Shown here in pieces: positions 33,815-45,792 of a stretch of 64,000 nucleotides of DNA. Positions within the stretch are counted from its first letter, which is position 1, and each line of letters opens with the position of its first letter. Below the pieces are notes generated by a model that saw only the letters and a list, made by a program, of their open reading frames with translations, searched no databases and was not told where the DNA came from. The translations under genes and the position numbers were made by a program. The DNA is taken from NCBI GenBank assembly GCA_032622095.1, contig CP136066.1:105605319-105669318 (forward strand), given 5' to 3'. Source of the stretch: Siphonodentalium dalli (lineage: Eukaryota; Mollusca; Scaphopoda; Gadilida; Siphonodentaliidae).

Positions 33815-34757
33815 TAGAATGAGGTTCCCAGAGGGTGAATTTAGTGACGCTATCCTACACAGCAGGCTAGCATAACCAAATACACCCTCTGAGAACCTTA
33901 TTCCGCTTAGGCCTCATCTTCTGGGAAGTATCTAGAGTCTCAAGATCTCATTCTGCTTAGGCCTCATCTTCTGGGAAGTATCTATAGTATCAAATTTACA
34001 TTGTTGTTAGTTAAATTTCCCTTCTAGGAAGTTTCTGTATCCCTTAATTTGCAGAAGATAAAATTCATGATTGAGGTGCCCAATGGGTGAACATCACCAA
34101 TTTCAACTGGGGAACTTCAATCTTATTCTAGGTCTTCCATAGCAGTTGAGGGCCTTATCAGAATGAGGTCCCCAGAGGGTGAATTTAGTGATACTAGCCC
34201 GCTGTGCAGGATAGCCTCACTAAATTCACCCTCTGGGTACCTCATTCTGCAAATAACAGACATACTATTTCAAAGCTTGATTCAAGGCTAGCATCACCAA
34301 ATTCACCATTTGGGGACCTCATTCTGCTTAGGCCTCATCTTCTGGGAAGTATCTATAGTATCAAATTTACATTGTTGTTAGTTAAATTTCCCTTCTAGGA
34401 AGTTTCTATATCCCCTAATTTGCAGAAGATAAAATTTATAATTGACGGGCCCAATGGGTGAACATCACCAACTTCAACTGGGGAAATTCAATTTTATTCT
34501 AGGTCTTCCATAGCAGTTGAGGACTTTATCAGAATGAGGTCCCCAGAGGGTGAATTTAGCGTCACTAAATTCACCCTCTGGGGACCTCACTCTGCAAATG
34601 ACAGACACACTATCACACTATTTCAAGGCTTGTTGTATAATACATTGTGTTGCTTGAGGCCAGGCATACACAATGTAGGAACAGACACGCTTTTTGTGAT
34701 GCTATCCGGCACAGCAGGCTAGCATCACCAAATTCACCCTCTGACGACCTCATTCTG
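33815..34757. mobile_element. family B MITE cluster, unit 2
   Basis: Duplicate of 29960-30882. Its last palindrome is complete enough to read CACCCTCTGACGACCTCATTC across the unit-2 end. Confidence 0.75.
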
Positions 34758-35590
34758 CTTAGGCCTCATCTTCTGGGAAGTATCTATAGTATCAAATTTA
34801 CATTGTTGTTAGTTAAATTTCCCTTCTAGGAAGTTTCTATATCCCCTAATTTGCAGAAGATAAAATTCATAAATGAGGTGCCCAATGGGTGAATATCACC
34901 AACTTCAACTGGGAAACTTAATTTTTATCCTTATCAGATTTGTGAAAATGGGATCACAAAGTCAAATAAGGGCAGAGCAAGAGACTTAACTATTTCACTA
35001 CATAGTAATTCTTAAAATATGTTTGCAAGAACTAGTTGGCTTATATAGAATGGAATGTTCTTGCTTGACTGCAATTCAGATTTTTTTAATGGGGTCACCT
35101 GGTCAAATAGGGGCCAAGCGAAGGACAGTTTCCCTCTTAATATGCTTCCTTCACAAGGACCATCAGGTCTATTTGACTGATATTTATGATATGTATGAAG
35201 GGTTCTTTGGTGTCTGGGATTCAAATTTATTCAGATGGGGTCACCAGGTTAAAAGGGTGGGACCAGGGACATAACTATATGTCTCTATAGTAATTCTTAA
35301 AATGTCTTCTCAAGGGATTTTGGACTATTTAGCTTACATATAGTATGGAGGAATCAGGAGGATCCTTTAGTGACTGAGATACAGATTTGTTAAAATGAGG
35401 TCAACCTGTCAAGAAATGGCAGTCTATGGGGAGTTAACACTTTTGTGTCCAATAAAATCATAGAAATACCAAATTCATTAAAACATCTACCTTGGAACCA
35501 CCTGACTGATTGGTCTGACATACATGTATTGTGTTTTGGGTCCATGGATAATTGGGCTTCAAACATGTTTAAATGGTTTTAGAAAAAGGC
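34758..35590 (+). repeat. family B spacer followed by degenerate tandem cores
   Basis: The spacer CTTCTGGGAAGTATC / CCCAATGGGTGAATATCACC continues to about 34930. From there, diverged units of the 28805 core type follow: GGGGTCACCTGGTCAAATAG near 35092, CAGATGGGGTCACCAGG near 35231, CAGATTTGTTAAAATGAGG near 35382. Plausibly the detached 3' part of a tandem-core element. Confidence 0.55.
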
Positions 35591-36519
35591 GCTTGTGAGA
35601 TTGGAAATTTCCAACAATTGAGAAAGTTTGAGGTGTCGGTTGTGAAATTCCAACCTAAGACTTGGGAGTCTGGATCCCGGTCGGGAGGGGACTTGTTGAG
35701 CTGGAGGAGGGGGGTGATCAGTAGTGTACAGTTGGCAATTTCAAGGTGGTTTTTTACCAAGCTACATACTTGAAGTCTCTCTAGCCACATATCCTGTTTA
35801 AATCTACTTCTTTTAAAGTGATTATGAAAAGTGCTCACTGTTTTGGTCTCCAGAGTCCCAGTCTTATCAGTCTTTGCAGTCTGGTGAGCGACCCCACAGT
35901 CATTGACTGTCTTGTTTGTACTGGAATGAAAATCAAGAGACTTGTTCCATAGAGTGATGATGGTGATATACCTACCTTCTCACTCTTGAAACCTGGGGGT
36001 AGGGACAGGGTAAACAAAGATATAGGTATTTTTAATTGTGGCCCTAGTACATACAAATAGATAGCTTCTTTCATAGACTTCAGTTCTAAAACAGGCCTCC
36101 TGGTAGCATATCAAGGGGAATAATTGATTTCTCTGGAAAATAAATTGATCTTGGCTGTTATTAGAGTTATCCCTCTTCAGACAAATTATTGCTCAAGTTC
36201 AGATAACATCAACACATAAACAAAAGATCAAAGTGTTGGGACACTATTTTACATTGATGTGAAACACTCCAGTAGGGTGATCAAATAGAAATGGAGAATA
36301 ATCTTGCTCAAAGTAGTTATTTTTACGAATATTAATCCAAATTGACAACACACACCATCATTCTTATAATATTATAATTAAATACATGTTCTAAAAATAG
36401 CCACATTTGCTGTCCCTGTCCTTTGAAAATAATTAGAGAACCTCCTGTTGACTGGTCTCTGAAAGATTATTTTAGAACCCTGAATCTATACCGAAATCAA
36501 GGTCAGACATACAACATCA
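35591..36519. other. unassigned stretch with overlapping short frames
   Basis: Open frames overlap on both strands at 35569-36074, and splice-like signals also occur on both: CTTTGCAG (+) near 35870, CCTACCCCCAG (-) near 35991, and GTGAGC (-) at 35838. Because both strands look equally exon-like I do not call a gene. Confidence 0.3.
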
Positions 36520-36523
36520 TTAA

Positions 36524-36718
36524 CTCTTTAACACTCAGGCTTGTTCATCGCCGGACACTCAGTGACGTGATTTGACGTCTTTGTGCGCGTCCTCAATGAC
36601 GTGATCTGAAGTGTTTACATGCACATGTAGTTTCAAGATTTTGGTAAACTTTCAAAATAAACTAAATGTTGCCAAATGAACACGTGAAAGATATATGAAG
36701 TCACTGAGGGTTAAAGAG
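36524..36718. mobile_element. piggyBac-like TTAA MITE, CTCTTTAACACTCAG termini
   Basis: TTAA at 36520-36523 and 36719-36722. Termini CTCTTTAACACTCAGGC and, from the other end, CTCTTTAACCCTCAGTGAC. The interior has two GACGTGAT copies and GACGTC. Third terminus type among the TTAA elements of this window. Confidence 0.8.
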
Positions 36719-37322
36719 TTAACCCTTTTCTATACTGAATAGATTCTCTTGCTCAGTTATAAAAGTATATATTGGAATGGTTTATTATTGATTTGGAGGG
36801 ATGTTCAGGTAATAAAAGCAGACATGGCCTATGGTTGTAATGTTCTAAAAATAGCCACCTAAAATAATCCCTGAATCATTATCAGTATCCTCTTCACATT
36901 TGCATGGGTAATGCATGACCCAATGAAAATATATACTGAAGACTAAATAAAATTAAAGACATTATTACATCTACATGTATGCGCTTACTTCAATCTGATA
37001 TGACTCAGCCACTTCATCTCAATTTGAAGAATGCATCATTGAACTATTATAAAAAAAAATTAAAAAAAACGAGAATGGTTTCGCTATTAAAATGAGAGTC
37101 ACTGTATTTTATTTAAATGATAGCATGACGTTGTGTGCTGGAAATTTTGATGCAAAATTCATTAAAATACCTGCTTTGAGAAAGTTTATTCACTGTCCGC
37201 CCCAGCGGAATGTTATAAGTTTTTGAATGCTTTTATATAAGAAAATCACAGAAACTAAAAGCCAAATTGTGATCTGATAGACTCATCTGTTGGCTAGTCA
37301 ATGATCAATCATAATTATTTAA

Positions 37323-37426
37323 CCCTTTGAGTGCCAGGTCCGATTTTTGTATCAACCCAAATTTTAGGGCCGATTTTACAGACCGTAAATTAGGGCCGAT
37401 GAGATCGGTCCCTGGCACTGAAAGGG
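37323..37426. mobile_element. piggyBac-like TTAA MITE, CCCTTTGAGTGCC family, minimal copy
   Basis: TTAA at 37319-37322 and 37427-37430. Termini CCCTTTGAGTGCCAGG and, from the other end, CCCTTTCAGTGCCAGGG. At 104 bp it lacks the palindromic module present in the longer copies at 47461 and 54977. Confidence 0.85.
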
Positions 37427-37431
37427 TTAAT

Positions 37432-38204
37432 AGCTCAACTGGACGAAGTCAAGTATGAGCTATTGCCATGGTTGGCACCCTTTTTCCGTCCACCTGTCAA
37501 CAATTTCCTTTGGCACATCCTATTGGCTACATCCGATCATCACCATATTTCATATGGATCTCCGGGGTGCATTTATTGGAGAAATGTTTTGAAAATTAAT
37601 AGGCATGTTTAGGATCACCTATAGATGGGAGCTATCAAATTTGAACGATTTTCGAAAGAAAAAAAACATGGCCACCTGCAGCCATATTGGATTTTACTCT
37701 TTGCATGACTAAATCCTTTGGCACACCCTACAGACTATACATCCTTCATCCGATCATCACCAAACTTCATATGGATCTTCTGAGGATCTAGAGTCATTCA
37801 TTCATTGAAAAACATTGCCTCCAGTGGCGATCTTGGTTTTTTTCTCTTTGCATGTCTTAAAATCCTTCGGCACACCATTATAGATCCCTCATCCGATTGT
37901 CGCGAAACTTAATATGGTTTTTCGGGGTGACCTCTAAATGGGATATTCAAATTTATTCTGAAATTTGTTAAAGAACATGACCATCAGCAGCCATCTTGGA
38001 ATTCACATTTGAATCCATTGGCACACCCGGCAACCCACATTTATTGGAGAAATGTTTGAAATGAAAATAATTTCATCTACAAAATGCAATCCCTTTGCTA
38101 AAACTTTTTGACTTTCCTTCTTTATAATTCTATTGTTCTATTGACTGCTCAGCAAAAAAATTAAAGCCTCCCCAAGTTGAGCTACAGTGTCATTGACACT
38201 CTCG
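37432..38204 (+). mobile_element. Helentron-like element, shorter diverged copy
   Basis: Starts AGCTCAACTGGACGAAG and ends with AAGTTGAGCT, the hairpin AGTGTCATTGACACT and CTCG before TT, the same end structure as 3751-6346. The core has about four diverged units (GGCACACCCTACAGAC, ATGGCCACCTGCAGCCAT, TTTGCATGACTAAATCC). It lies directly beside the preceding TTAA element, with one T between the TTAA and the AGCTC end. Confidence 0.8.
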
Positions 38205-38391
38205 TTGAACACAACCAGTGGGTGTTATTTTATGGTCTACATGTATGTGATGTGGTTACAATATGTAACAAGAAAAACAAATGTCAAAACTCAATAAATT
38301 TTCAGCAAAATTCAGCCCAAACATAGAGTAGTGTCTGGAACTAAAGAAAAACTGAAAACAACCCTGGAAGAACCACCATAAAAGGAAGGTA

Positions 38392-38572
38392 CAGTAATGC
38401 CCTAAATAATCGACTCCTTAACCACAGCAGAATTATGGGTAACTATTCAGGATTTAGTCGGAAATATGGCTTGTTGGCATTCATTGGAAAGCTCTAAGTG
38501 AGAGCTTTCCGATGAATGGCAACAAGCCATATTTCCGAGTGGTTAAGGAGTCATTTATTTAGGACATTACTG
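38392..38572. mobile_element. long-palindrome MITE (family A), copy 5, right arm shortened
   Basis: TA-flanked. The left arm is complete. The right arm jumps from ATATTTCCGA to GTGGTTAAGGAG, losing about 32 bp. Confidence 0.85.
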
Positions 38573-39130
38573 TAGAACAATTGAAAAACTCGAAGAAAAC
38601 TACACCTAACGTTGAACCCGATCACTTTTTCGCTCAAACCTCTAATTATCTATTGATCAAGTGGCATCATCAATTCATTTGTTTTTGATTAGCTAATGGT
38701 GAGTGGTCACGCAATGCCAGTGCGCTACACACATGTTCCTGATATATATAACTGTTGTTAGTTTCAATTTCATTATGATATAATTATTGTACATTAAAGA
38801 AAACAGATCTTTATTATTAGGCTGCATGTATTTTTTGTTTTGTTATCAAATTAATAAAAAAAAATATTTGTAGAGTCATATTTGTGAAAAATAGTGAGGG
38901 ATACCCTCAGAATGTCAAGTAAACCTTAGCTCCTCATCACTTCTAAAGGTCCCTATAAGTACTATGGACTGATTAACAAATGAGGAAATTTTACCAAAAC
39001 AAAAATAGCTGCTGATCCTTAGTATATGCCACTTTAAGTATATGCTGGCCTTGTAAATTACAGCTGACTAATATAGTGTTTCTCTCATGACTTGCATCCA
39101 TATTCCTCTATTGATACAGAGTATCCGCAT

Positions 39131-40130
39131 TAGTGCTGTGCATCGGATCCGATAATCCGAATCCGATCCGATCCGATTCGGATCGGATTTACAATGTTTA
39201 AAAAATCGGATTCGGATCTGGATCGGATTCAGAATTGTCATCAGATTCGGATTTTCAAAAACGCTGTCGGATTCGGATCATCTGGATCTGACCGTACAAT
39301 CCGATCTCCATCATGTTACATTTATGGGGTGGATAACTTGGATTCTAAGTTTCTAACTCAGTCTCAGAGTCTGAGATTAAACGTAGGGCCTATATAACAA
39401 ATAAACAAAACAAGATATGTTTTTTCGCATCGTGGTACAGCAATCGGCACATCCGGGTAACAAACAAATTACAAAGTACAAAGTTCAATCATCTGGAAAT
39501 TCCGGTTCATAATTTCCGATGGTCCTTGTTTAGTTATGTCTGCTGTTTGTTAAATTGTTATTAGTACATCAGTAAATTCAGTATGATCAGGATTCAGTAC
39601 TAGACATTATAATATAATATGAATATGAATATCTGGCCACATATATAGTAGGCCTATATACTATATAATATGTGGCCAGATATTCATATTCATAATATTG
39701 CCAGGTTCCAACTTCCAAGGGAAAAGTTTGGTATAATTGAATAGCGTATTTCGATGTGTTGATGGGTCATTTTAAATTTAAACAGAACTAGCTTTTTAAA
39801 AGTGGTAAATGTAGGCTACTCTTACTTTGTGTGTCAAGGTCAGACGAAATTTCTAGGAAATCTGACGTCACGATTCCGCGAAAACACATTTTCTCAGAAC
39901 TGATAAATGATGTTTATAAATTTGAAGGGAGTCAAGGTTGCGGATTCGGGTTGGATTTCGGATTGGATTTCGGATCGGATTTAGCGATACACATCGGATT
40001 CGGGTTCGGATTCAAAATTGACATCGGATTTCGGATTCGGATCGGATTCAAAATAGCCATCGGATTCGGATTTTAAAAAATGCTGTCGGATCGGATTTTT
40101 GGTTCATGTCCGATCTGACGCACAGCACTA
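39131..40130. mobile_element. hAT-like element, 1000 bp, perfect 8-bp duplication
   Basis: ATCCGCAT on both sides (39123-39130, 40131-40138). Termini TAGTGCTGTGCATCGGATC and, from the other end, TAGTGCTGTGCGTCAGATC. Both ends carry arrays of TCGGATTCGGATCGG-type repeats. Frames 39194-39397 and 39831-40076 are translations of these arrays and not genes. The centre holds a second palindrome (39616-39695) with ATATCTGGCCACATAT. Confidence 0.9.
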
Positions 40131-40568
40131 ATCCGCATGCCAAAGAAGCTGTCCTTTAACATGGCTTTATGATCACTTTTCTATATAATACACTATTAAC
40201 TTAGTATGTGGTTCCATATATTACAAGGCACTGCCTCTCATGATAAAATAGATTTTAATCAGGAATATTGCATTTTATGTTGAAGTCTTTTAGAGTTTAT
40301 CATGTCAGTAATCAGTATATAGATATTTCATGTATTTGATTGATCCCCTGGATCGTGAAAAAAAAAAAATAAAAATTTTTATATATAATATAATAATGTG
40401 AGTATTGAATATTATGCCAGTTAGGATATGCTGGCCCTGTCTGTTACAGCAGACTAATATATTTGTTACTCTCATGACTTGCATATATATATTCCTCTAA
40501 TAACTATTTAAAGAAGTCTGTCCTTTAACATGGCTTTATGATCACTTTACTCTAGTCTCTACTATAAT

Positions 40569-40691
40569 CAGCCCTCTTAATTCAGATTGTTTGGCTTCGG
40601 CAATCCGCTACGGCAACAGTATGCCGTGGCCCAGTTTGCTTCAGCAAATTGCTTTGGCAATGCTGATTGCCGTAGCCAATTATGAAGGCTG
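40569..40691. mobile_element. CAGCC/GGCTG MITE (family D), copy 3
   Basis: Termini CAGCCCTCTTAATTCAGATT and AGCCAATTATGAAGGCTG. Compared with unit 3 (CTCTACTATAATACAC near 41080) the insertion duplicated TATAAT, a 6-bp target duplication. Confidence 0.85.
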
Positions 40692-41606
40692 TATAATATA
40701 CACTATTGACTTAGTATGTGGTTCCATATATTACAACGAACTGCCTCTCTGATGTGATTAAATACATGTAGGTTTTAATTAGGAATATTGCATTTTCTGT
40801 TGGGAAGTCTTTTAGAGTATATTGTGTCAGTATACAGATATTTCATGTATTTGATTTCCCGGATCGTGAAAAAAACTAGCAATTTTATATAATAATGTGA
40901 GGATTGAATATTATGCCAGTTTAAGGATACACTGGCGCTGATTGTGACAGCAGACAGCAGACTAATGTATTGTTACTCTCATGACTTGCATCCATATTCC
41001 TCTAATAATACAGAATATCCACATGATAAAGAAGTCTGTCCTTTAACATGGCTTTATGATCACTTGACTCTACTATAATACACTATTAACTCTGTATAAG
41101 GGTCCATATAATAGGACAAGGCACTGCCTCTCTGTGATCAAATAGGTTTTAATTAGAAATATTGCATTTGACATTCACAGATAATCAAATGCAACTGAAA
41201 TAAGCTAATCAGGCAAAGAGATGATAGGAAGAGAACAATCCAATTTGTGGAAGCGTTCAGTCTGTGTAATATAAGTCTTATTTTTGGCAGTTGTTAGCTT
41301 CATGTGTTGCTTAGGAACCGGGCATGGAACCTCTAGTTTCCATGGTAGTGACACCACTGTATTTTGATGAATTCTCTAGGACTGGCATCTGTGTTCTCTT
41401 ATCCTCAGAAAGCCAATACTCTCAATTGGGATGCTTTTCTGGATTATATCGGATATGCTAAAACTTTTCCTTCCTTGAGTTTGTGTGTTAGTGTTTCCGG
41501 ACTTAAACTATCATCTCATATATGAAGTTTGAGAGGTACAGTAGTTCTAATAGAGATTAGCTATTTATCTCAATAGATTAGTGGAATTTGATAGCATTTT
41601 GAAATA

Positions 41607-41818
41607 CAGTAATGCCCTAAATAATCGACTCCTTAACCACAGCAGAATTATGGGTATTTTTCAGGATTTAGTTGGAAATATGGCTTGTTGTCATTCATCG
41701 GAAAGCTCTCACTGAGAGCTTACCGATGAATGACAACAAGCCATATTTCCGACTAAATCCTGAAAAGTTACCCATAATTCTGCTGTGGTTAAGGAGTCGA
41801 TTATTTAGGGCATTACTG
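41607..41818. mobile_element. long-palindrome MITE (family A), copy 6
   Basis: TA-flanked and nearly perfect. Both arms carry the same change, TTGTCATTCATCGG / CCGATGAATGACAA, where the family usually has TTGCC/GGCAA. Confidence 0.9.
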
Positions 41819-42445
41819 TAGTTTTCATTAATATAAATATAATTTTTTTAAATACTCAATGGTTCAAAGATAATCTATTCATGGTTAAATAGTTCCATTT
41901 ACCATACCATTTCAGTTTACAAATATAACTTTGCATCAGTTGGCTTTGTCACACTAAAAATGGTTGAAAAAACCAATATCACATATATAAATTACATACA
42001 TGTACATGTAGGCTATTAATTTCCAAACAAAGTGATTTTGTATTTCACAATGTATTCTAATTTCTTTAACTACTCTACATGTAATTTTATACACATTATT
42101 TAAAATAAAATAAAATATTTTTCATAAAAATTAATCTGGAACTGTGAATTAAATCTTCAACATGTAATATTCAACTTTGATATATATATCTTATAGATAG
42201 TGAATAATACATTTTCTGACTTTGGTAACCTGGTCAGAAAGTGCCAGAAACCCCAGAGAAAGTAAAGATTTAGACTACCAATTAAAACAGCGATGCGCAC
42301 ATGGATACCTATTACAGGGCTAAATTTCTGACATGTACTTGCTAGATACGCTCACATTGAAAGGCAAATTACAGTACCCAATCTGAAAACTTGAACAAGA
42401 CCCTGCTTTGGTTGTGCAATAGAGCAGATCAAGCCCTGTTATGGA

Positions 42446-43315
42446 CAGGGGCGTAGCAAGCAAATTGATTGGGGGGGTATAACCATTCATCGCAAAGTGA
42501 TGAACCGAGGCATCGGTGGGGGAGAGCACGAGAGGGGGTTGCCCCATCTTGATGGGGGGGGGGGGGTGCGGGGGTTCTTCCCCGGGAAAATTTTCTGACA
42601 TTGGAAGCTCTGGTGGCTTCTGACCCATCTGACATTGTTTTCCCACCCACTACATTATCATAGATTAGATCAACATTCTTATCATTTATCAATTGTAATT
42701 TCATAAAATGGTAGGCCGATTGAAAGTGTAATGAACAAATAGGTATATGGGAATTCATGTTGTGTTATTATCTAGTCATTAATGATGTGAAATTACTCCC
42801 ATAACTGGGATCAGATATTCAGAAAGTAAATATGTCACAAACAACCATGAGAAAGTAGACTACATGGATACACACATCACCATGGGTATGTATCGTGGGG
42901 TATTTATCGTGCGGGTATGAATAGTGTGGGTATGTATCGTGGGTATGTATAGTGGTTATGTATAGTGGGTATGTATCCTGGGGGTATGTATCCTGGGTAT
43001 GTATAGTGGGGGTATGTATAGCGTGGTTATGTATAGTGGTGGTATGTATTGTGTGGGTATGTATAGTGTGGGTAAATATAGTGTGGGTATGTATAATGTG
43101 GGTATGTATAGCGTGGGTATGTATAGTGGTGGTATATATTGTGTGGGTATTTATCGTGTGGGTATGTATGGTGTGGGTATGTATCGTGGGGGTGTGCATT
43201 GCCGCGATCGTCGGCGATACTTCATTAGTTTGCCAAATATTTACTATCCTTTGGAAAATATTGGGGGTGTAAATACCCCCCTTGCCCCCCCCCCCCCCCG
43301 GTTCCTACGCCCCTA
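42446..43315. mobile_element. hAT-like element with an internal minisatellite
   Basis: Perfect 8-bp duplication GTTATGGA (42438-42445, 43316-43323). Termini CAGGGGCGTAGCAAG and, from the other end, TAGGGGCGTAGGAACC. The right end has a C15 run (about 43285-43299) and the left a G10 run (about 42555). Frames 42320-42758 (-) cross the left end and are not genes. Confidence 0.9.
42889..43195 (+). repeat. GTGTGGGTATGTATAGT minisatellite
   Basis: About twenty copies of a 13-17-bp unit, GTATGTATMGTGTGG, with small length changes. It accounts for the long open frames on both strands (42819-43316), which are low-complexity artefacts. Confidence 0.95.
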
Positions 43316-43323
43316 GTTATGGA

Positions 43324-44390
43324 GGTTGTGCCCCTTGCCATTTAGTGCTTTCTGCGCCCTGGCAATGTATGTTTATTTGTGGTATAATACTTATATTATA
43401 AAAGGGACTCTTACTCAAGGCCTTCGAAGTGGGTTCATGCGGAATAACATAAGTCTGTAAAAAAAACTATCGTCAACAAGTACATAAAAAAATAGACATT
43501 GTTCTTGTTTTCGTTATTAATAACTCTCCAATAATTAGATTTCGCATTTCAAAATCATTGTTATGTAAAATTACTGTTACAGTGGAATTACCAGTACAAG
43601 TGCAAATTGGTACAATAAGATACCGAAGTTAATCAAAACAATAATGGTAAACATTGGAAAAGGTCAAAGCATTGAAAAATATTCTGAAAATCATATTCAG
43701 ATTAAAATATTTGAACTTAATTGCACGATTAGCGTTGTTTGTTGACAAATCACTGTAACAGTCTTGTTTACATAAACAATGGTTTCAACAGGCGAAATTT
43801 CCTTTTTGGAGAACTATCAATAATGAATATACATGTATATTGAATATATATTTATAAAAGAATAACGTTTATATATTTCTACATGTGCTTCTTAGTGGTG
43901 ATGTTTTCACAGACTTTTATATTTAATTTTTCACATTTACATACTGTGAGTGCTGTGGATCCCTTCAATGTTGGGAATTCAGTAAGATCACTTTAGCTTC
44001 CCTTAATATTGTAAGTAAGGTACAGGTGTTGCGCATATAAATGGCTTTCGGCTACTGATCACTGGATAAACCTTGACCCCGTGTCACCTGCATTCTGTCA
44101 TTGAAATGTTTAATATGGGAGCCTTTTATCACCTTGCTGTTGGCAGAACTCTTACAGGAACACCATAAGTATCCATTGTGCGATTACTTCACTGATAAGA
44201 TAACTAGTTTATAAAGCAATATTATGGTAATGGTGAGTAAACGGTGTATTATGAGGTTTCAATGGGAATATTTGCTAAATATTACCGAGGCTTGAGTAAT
44301 GTTATGGCAGTAAAATTCTATCACTTTAGAATCACAGGCCAAAAGGTTGGTACTGATTTCTCTGATAATTTGTCTACTATCACTTGATCA
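43324..44390. other. no supported feature
   Basis: AT-rich intron-like DNA without repeats that I can match elsewhere in the window. Confidence 0.5.
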
Positions 44391-44394
44391 CATA

Positions 44395-44606
44395 CAGTAA
44401 TGCCCTAAATATTCTACTCCTTAACTATACAGCAGAATTATGGGTGATTTTTCAGGATTTAGTTGGAAATATGGCTTGTTGCCATTCATCAGAAAGCTCT
44501 CACTGAGAGCTTTCCGACGAATGTCAACAAGCCATATTTCTGACTAAATCCTGAAAAATTACCCATAATTATGTGGTTAAGGAGTCGATTATTTAGGGCA
44601 TTACTG
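44395..44606. mobile_element. long-palindrome MITE (family A), copy 7
   Basis: TA-flanked. Both arms share TTTTTCAGG / CCTGAAAAA where other copies have CTTTTCAGG / CCTGAAAAG. The frame 44683-44489 (-) overlaps it and is not a gene. Confidence 0.9.
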
Positions 44607-44690
44607 TAGTACTCAGGCGCTATGCCAACTGGGGAATATAGCATTCTACTATTAAACATCACCAAATATCTCAAAGAAATCAACCATATA

Positions 44691-44726
44691 CTGTGGTTAA
44701 GAAGTCGATTACTTAGAGCATTACTG
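44691..44726. mobile_element. solo right end of a family A MITE
   Basis: CTGTGGTTAAGAAGTCGATT then ACTTAGAGCATTACTG. It matches the subfamily of copy 3 (16138-16350). The rest of the element is absent. Confidence 0.75.
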
Positions 44727-45108
44727 TATTTCGATTAATATAATGTCCCAATGTATATTAAAGTGCAAAAGATTATAATAGCACACATAAACAGAAAATA
44801 CACATTAATTAAAACAAATTATTGGACCTTTTGACCCGAATTTGTTAATAATTATTGCTATGATGTTGACGTTAAACTCACGCATGACGTCAGTGTATAT
44901 GACATTATAAATACTCTCCAAAGAGTTAATTGATTTGAGGTTGGTCTGATTCAGTTCAGTGGGGGGGGGGGGGGGGGTTGTCATCTTTAAATTTCCAACT
45001 GAAAACCCCCACCCCCCAATGGAGACCCTCCAATTTCAAGACTGGAAACTTTAAATGTGTGCTTCAGTAGTGCGGAGTATTCATATTGAGGTGTCAGATC
45101 AAGACTGT
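44727..45108. other. no gene; G18 run
   Basis: A run of about 18 G starts near 44961, followed by a C-rich stretch at 45006-45018. No supported gene. Confidence 0.6.
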
Positions 45109-45109
45109 A

Positions 45110-45250
45110 CAGTAATGCTCTAACTAATCGACTCCTTAACCACAGCAGAATTATGGGTAACTTTTCAGGATTTAGTCGGAAATATGGCTTGTTGTCATTC
45201 ATCGGAAAGCTCTGCTGTGGTTAAGGAGTCGATTAATTAGAGCATTACTG
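45110..45250. mobile_element. long-palindrome MITE (family A), copy 8, deletion derivative
   Basis: TA-flanked. Left arm to GGAAAGCTCT, then directly CTGCTGTGGTTAAGG, losing the centre and most of the right arm. The ends CAGTAATGCTCTAACTAATC and GATTAATTAGAGCATTACTG share CTCTAA/TTAGAG. The 96-codon frame 45254-45544 just downstream has no recognised motif. Confidence 0.85.
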
Positions 45251-45792
45251 TAGTTGGTTACTTTATATTCTGTTCACACAAAATGGTCTGTTGAGCACGA
45301 GGCCTATCTTCATTGTCAAACAGCAACCACAACAACAAGTTTTTATGCAACTTTTCATCCACATACACCTATCAGTATTCATCTCTCGACATGTCACTTA
45401 ACAGTAGCAGCTTCTATTGTGAGGAGCTCATGGACACATATTGCTTCATTGTGTAGCACTTACTACACAGTACTCATCATTCAGGACATCTTTTCACACT
45501 GTTTGTCGATGAAAACATGTGAAGTACTATTTACTGAGGATTGAACCATCATTGGGTACAAAGCTCAATGGATTGTTTTGCGGTCTAGACAAATGTTGAC
45601 TTGTACAACTCGGAAGTGGATATCTTGATTGTGTGCCTTCGGTTTTATACAGTGGAGTTTTTGTTCCCAACCCTCAATCTTTAAAACAAAAAGAAGTGCT
45701 AATTATCCCCCTCCCCTACCCCCTTTGCAAATAAAGTTTGGTGTGGGTGGGGGGGATATATAGATATGGATTCCATCTTTCCGTAAAAACCA

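Larger units (their letters stand above)
30883..34736 (+). repeat. 3.85-kb tandem duplication, unit 2
   Basis: Second unit, with the same internal elements: hAT MITE 31380-31764 (CTTGTCAC duplications retained), TTAA MITE 32103-32561, tandem-core element 32661-33485 and family B cluster 33815-34757. Unlike unit 1, the last family B palindrome here continues past the junction (CTGACGACCTCATTCTG), so unit 2 keeps the original right flank and unit 1 the original left flank. Confidence 0.9.
39015..41169 (+). repeat. three tandem units of about 370 bp, two interrupted by transposons
   Basis: Units begin near 39015, 40398 and 40889. They share CTCTCATGACTTGCAT, CTGTCCTTTAACATGGC, TTTATGATCACTT and GGCACTGCCTCTC-like words. 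Unit 1 is split by a 1-kb hAT element (39131-40130) and unit 2 by a family D MITE (40569-40691). Unit 3 is uninterrupted but shorter. Unit 3 gives a paralogous empty site for the family D insertion and a near-empty site for the hAT. Confidence 0.8.

Noticed and set aside
35569-36074. Exon-like signals with overlapping frames
   Set aside because: Both strands offer equally good acceptors and short frames, so neither can be chosen.
39194-40076. Frames encoding glycine/isoleucine-rich repeats
   Set aside because: They translate the TCGGAT arrays of the hAT-like element 39131-40130.
42819-43316. Long open frames on both strands (up to 126 codons)
   Set aside because: They are translations of the GTATGTATAGTGTGG minisatellite: repetitive tetrapeptide-like products and no gene context.
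45254-45544. 96-codon threonine/serine/histidine-rich frame
   Set aside because: No splice signals or homologous domain that I recognise. It starts at the edge of a MITE.
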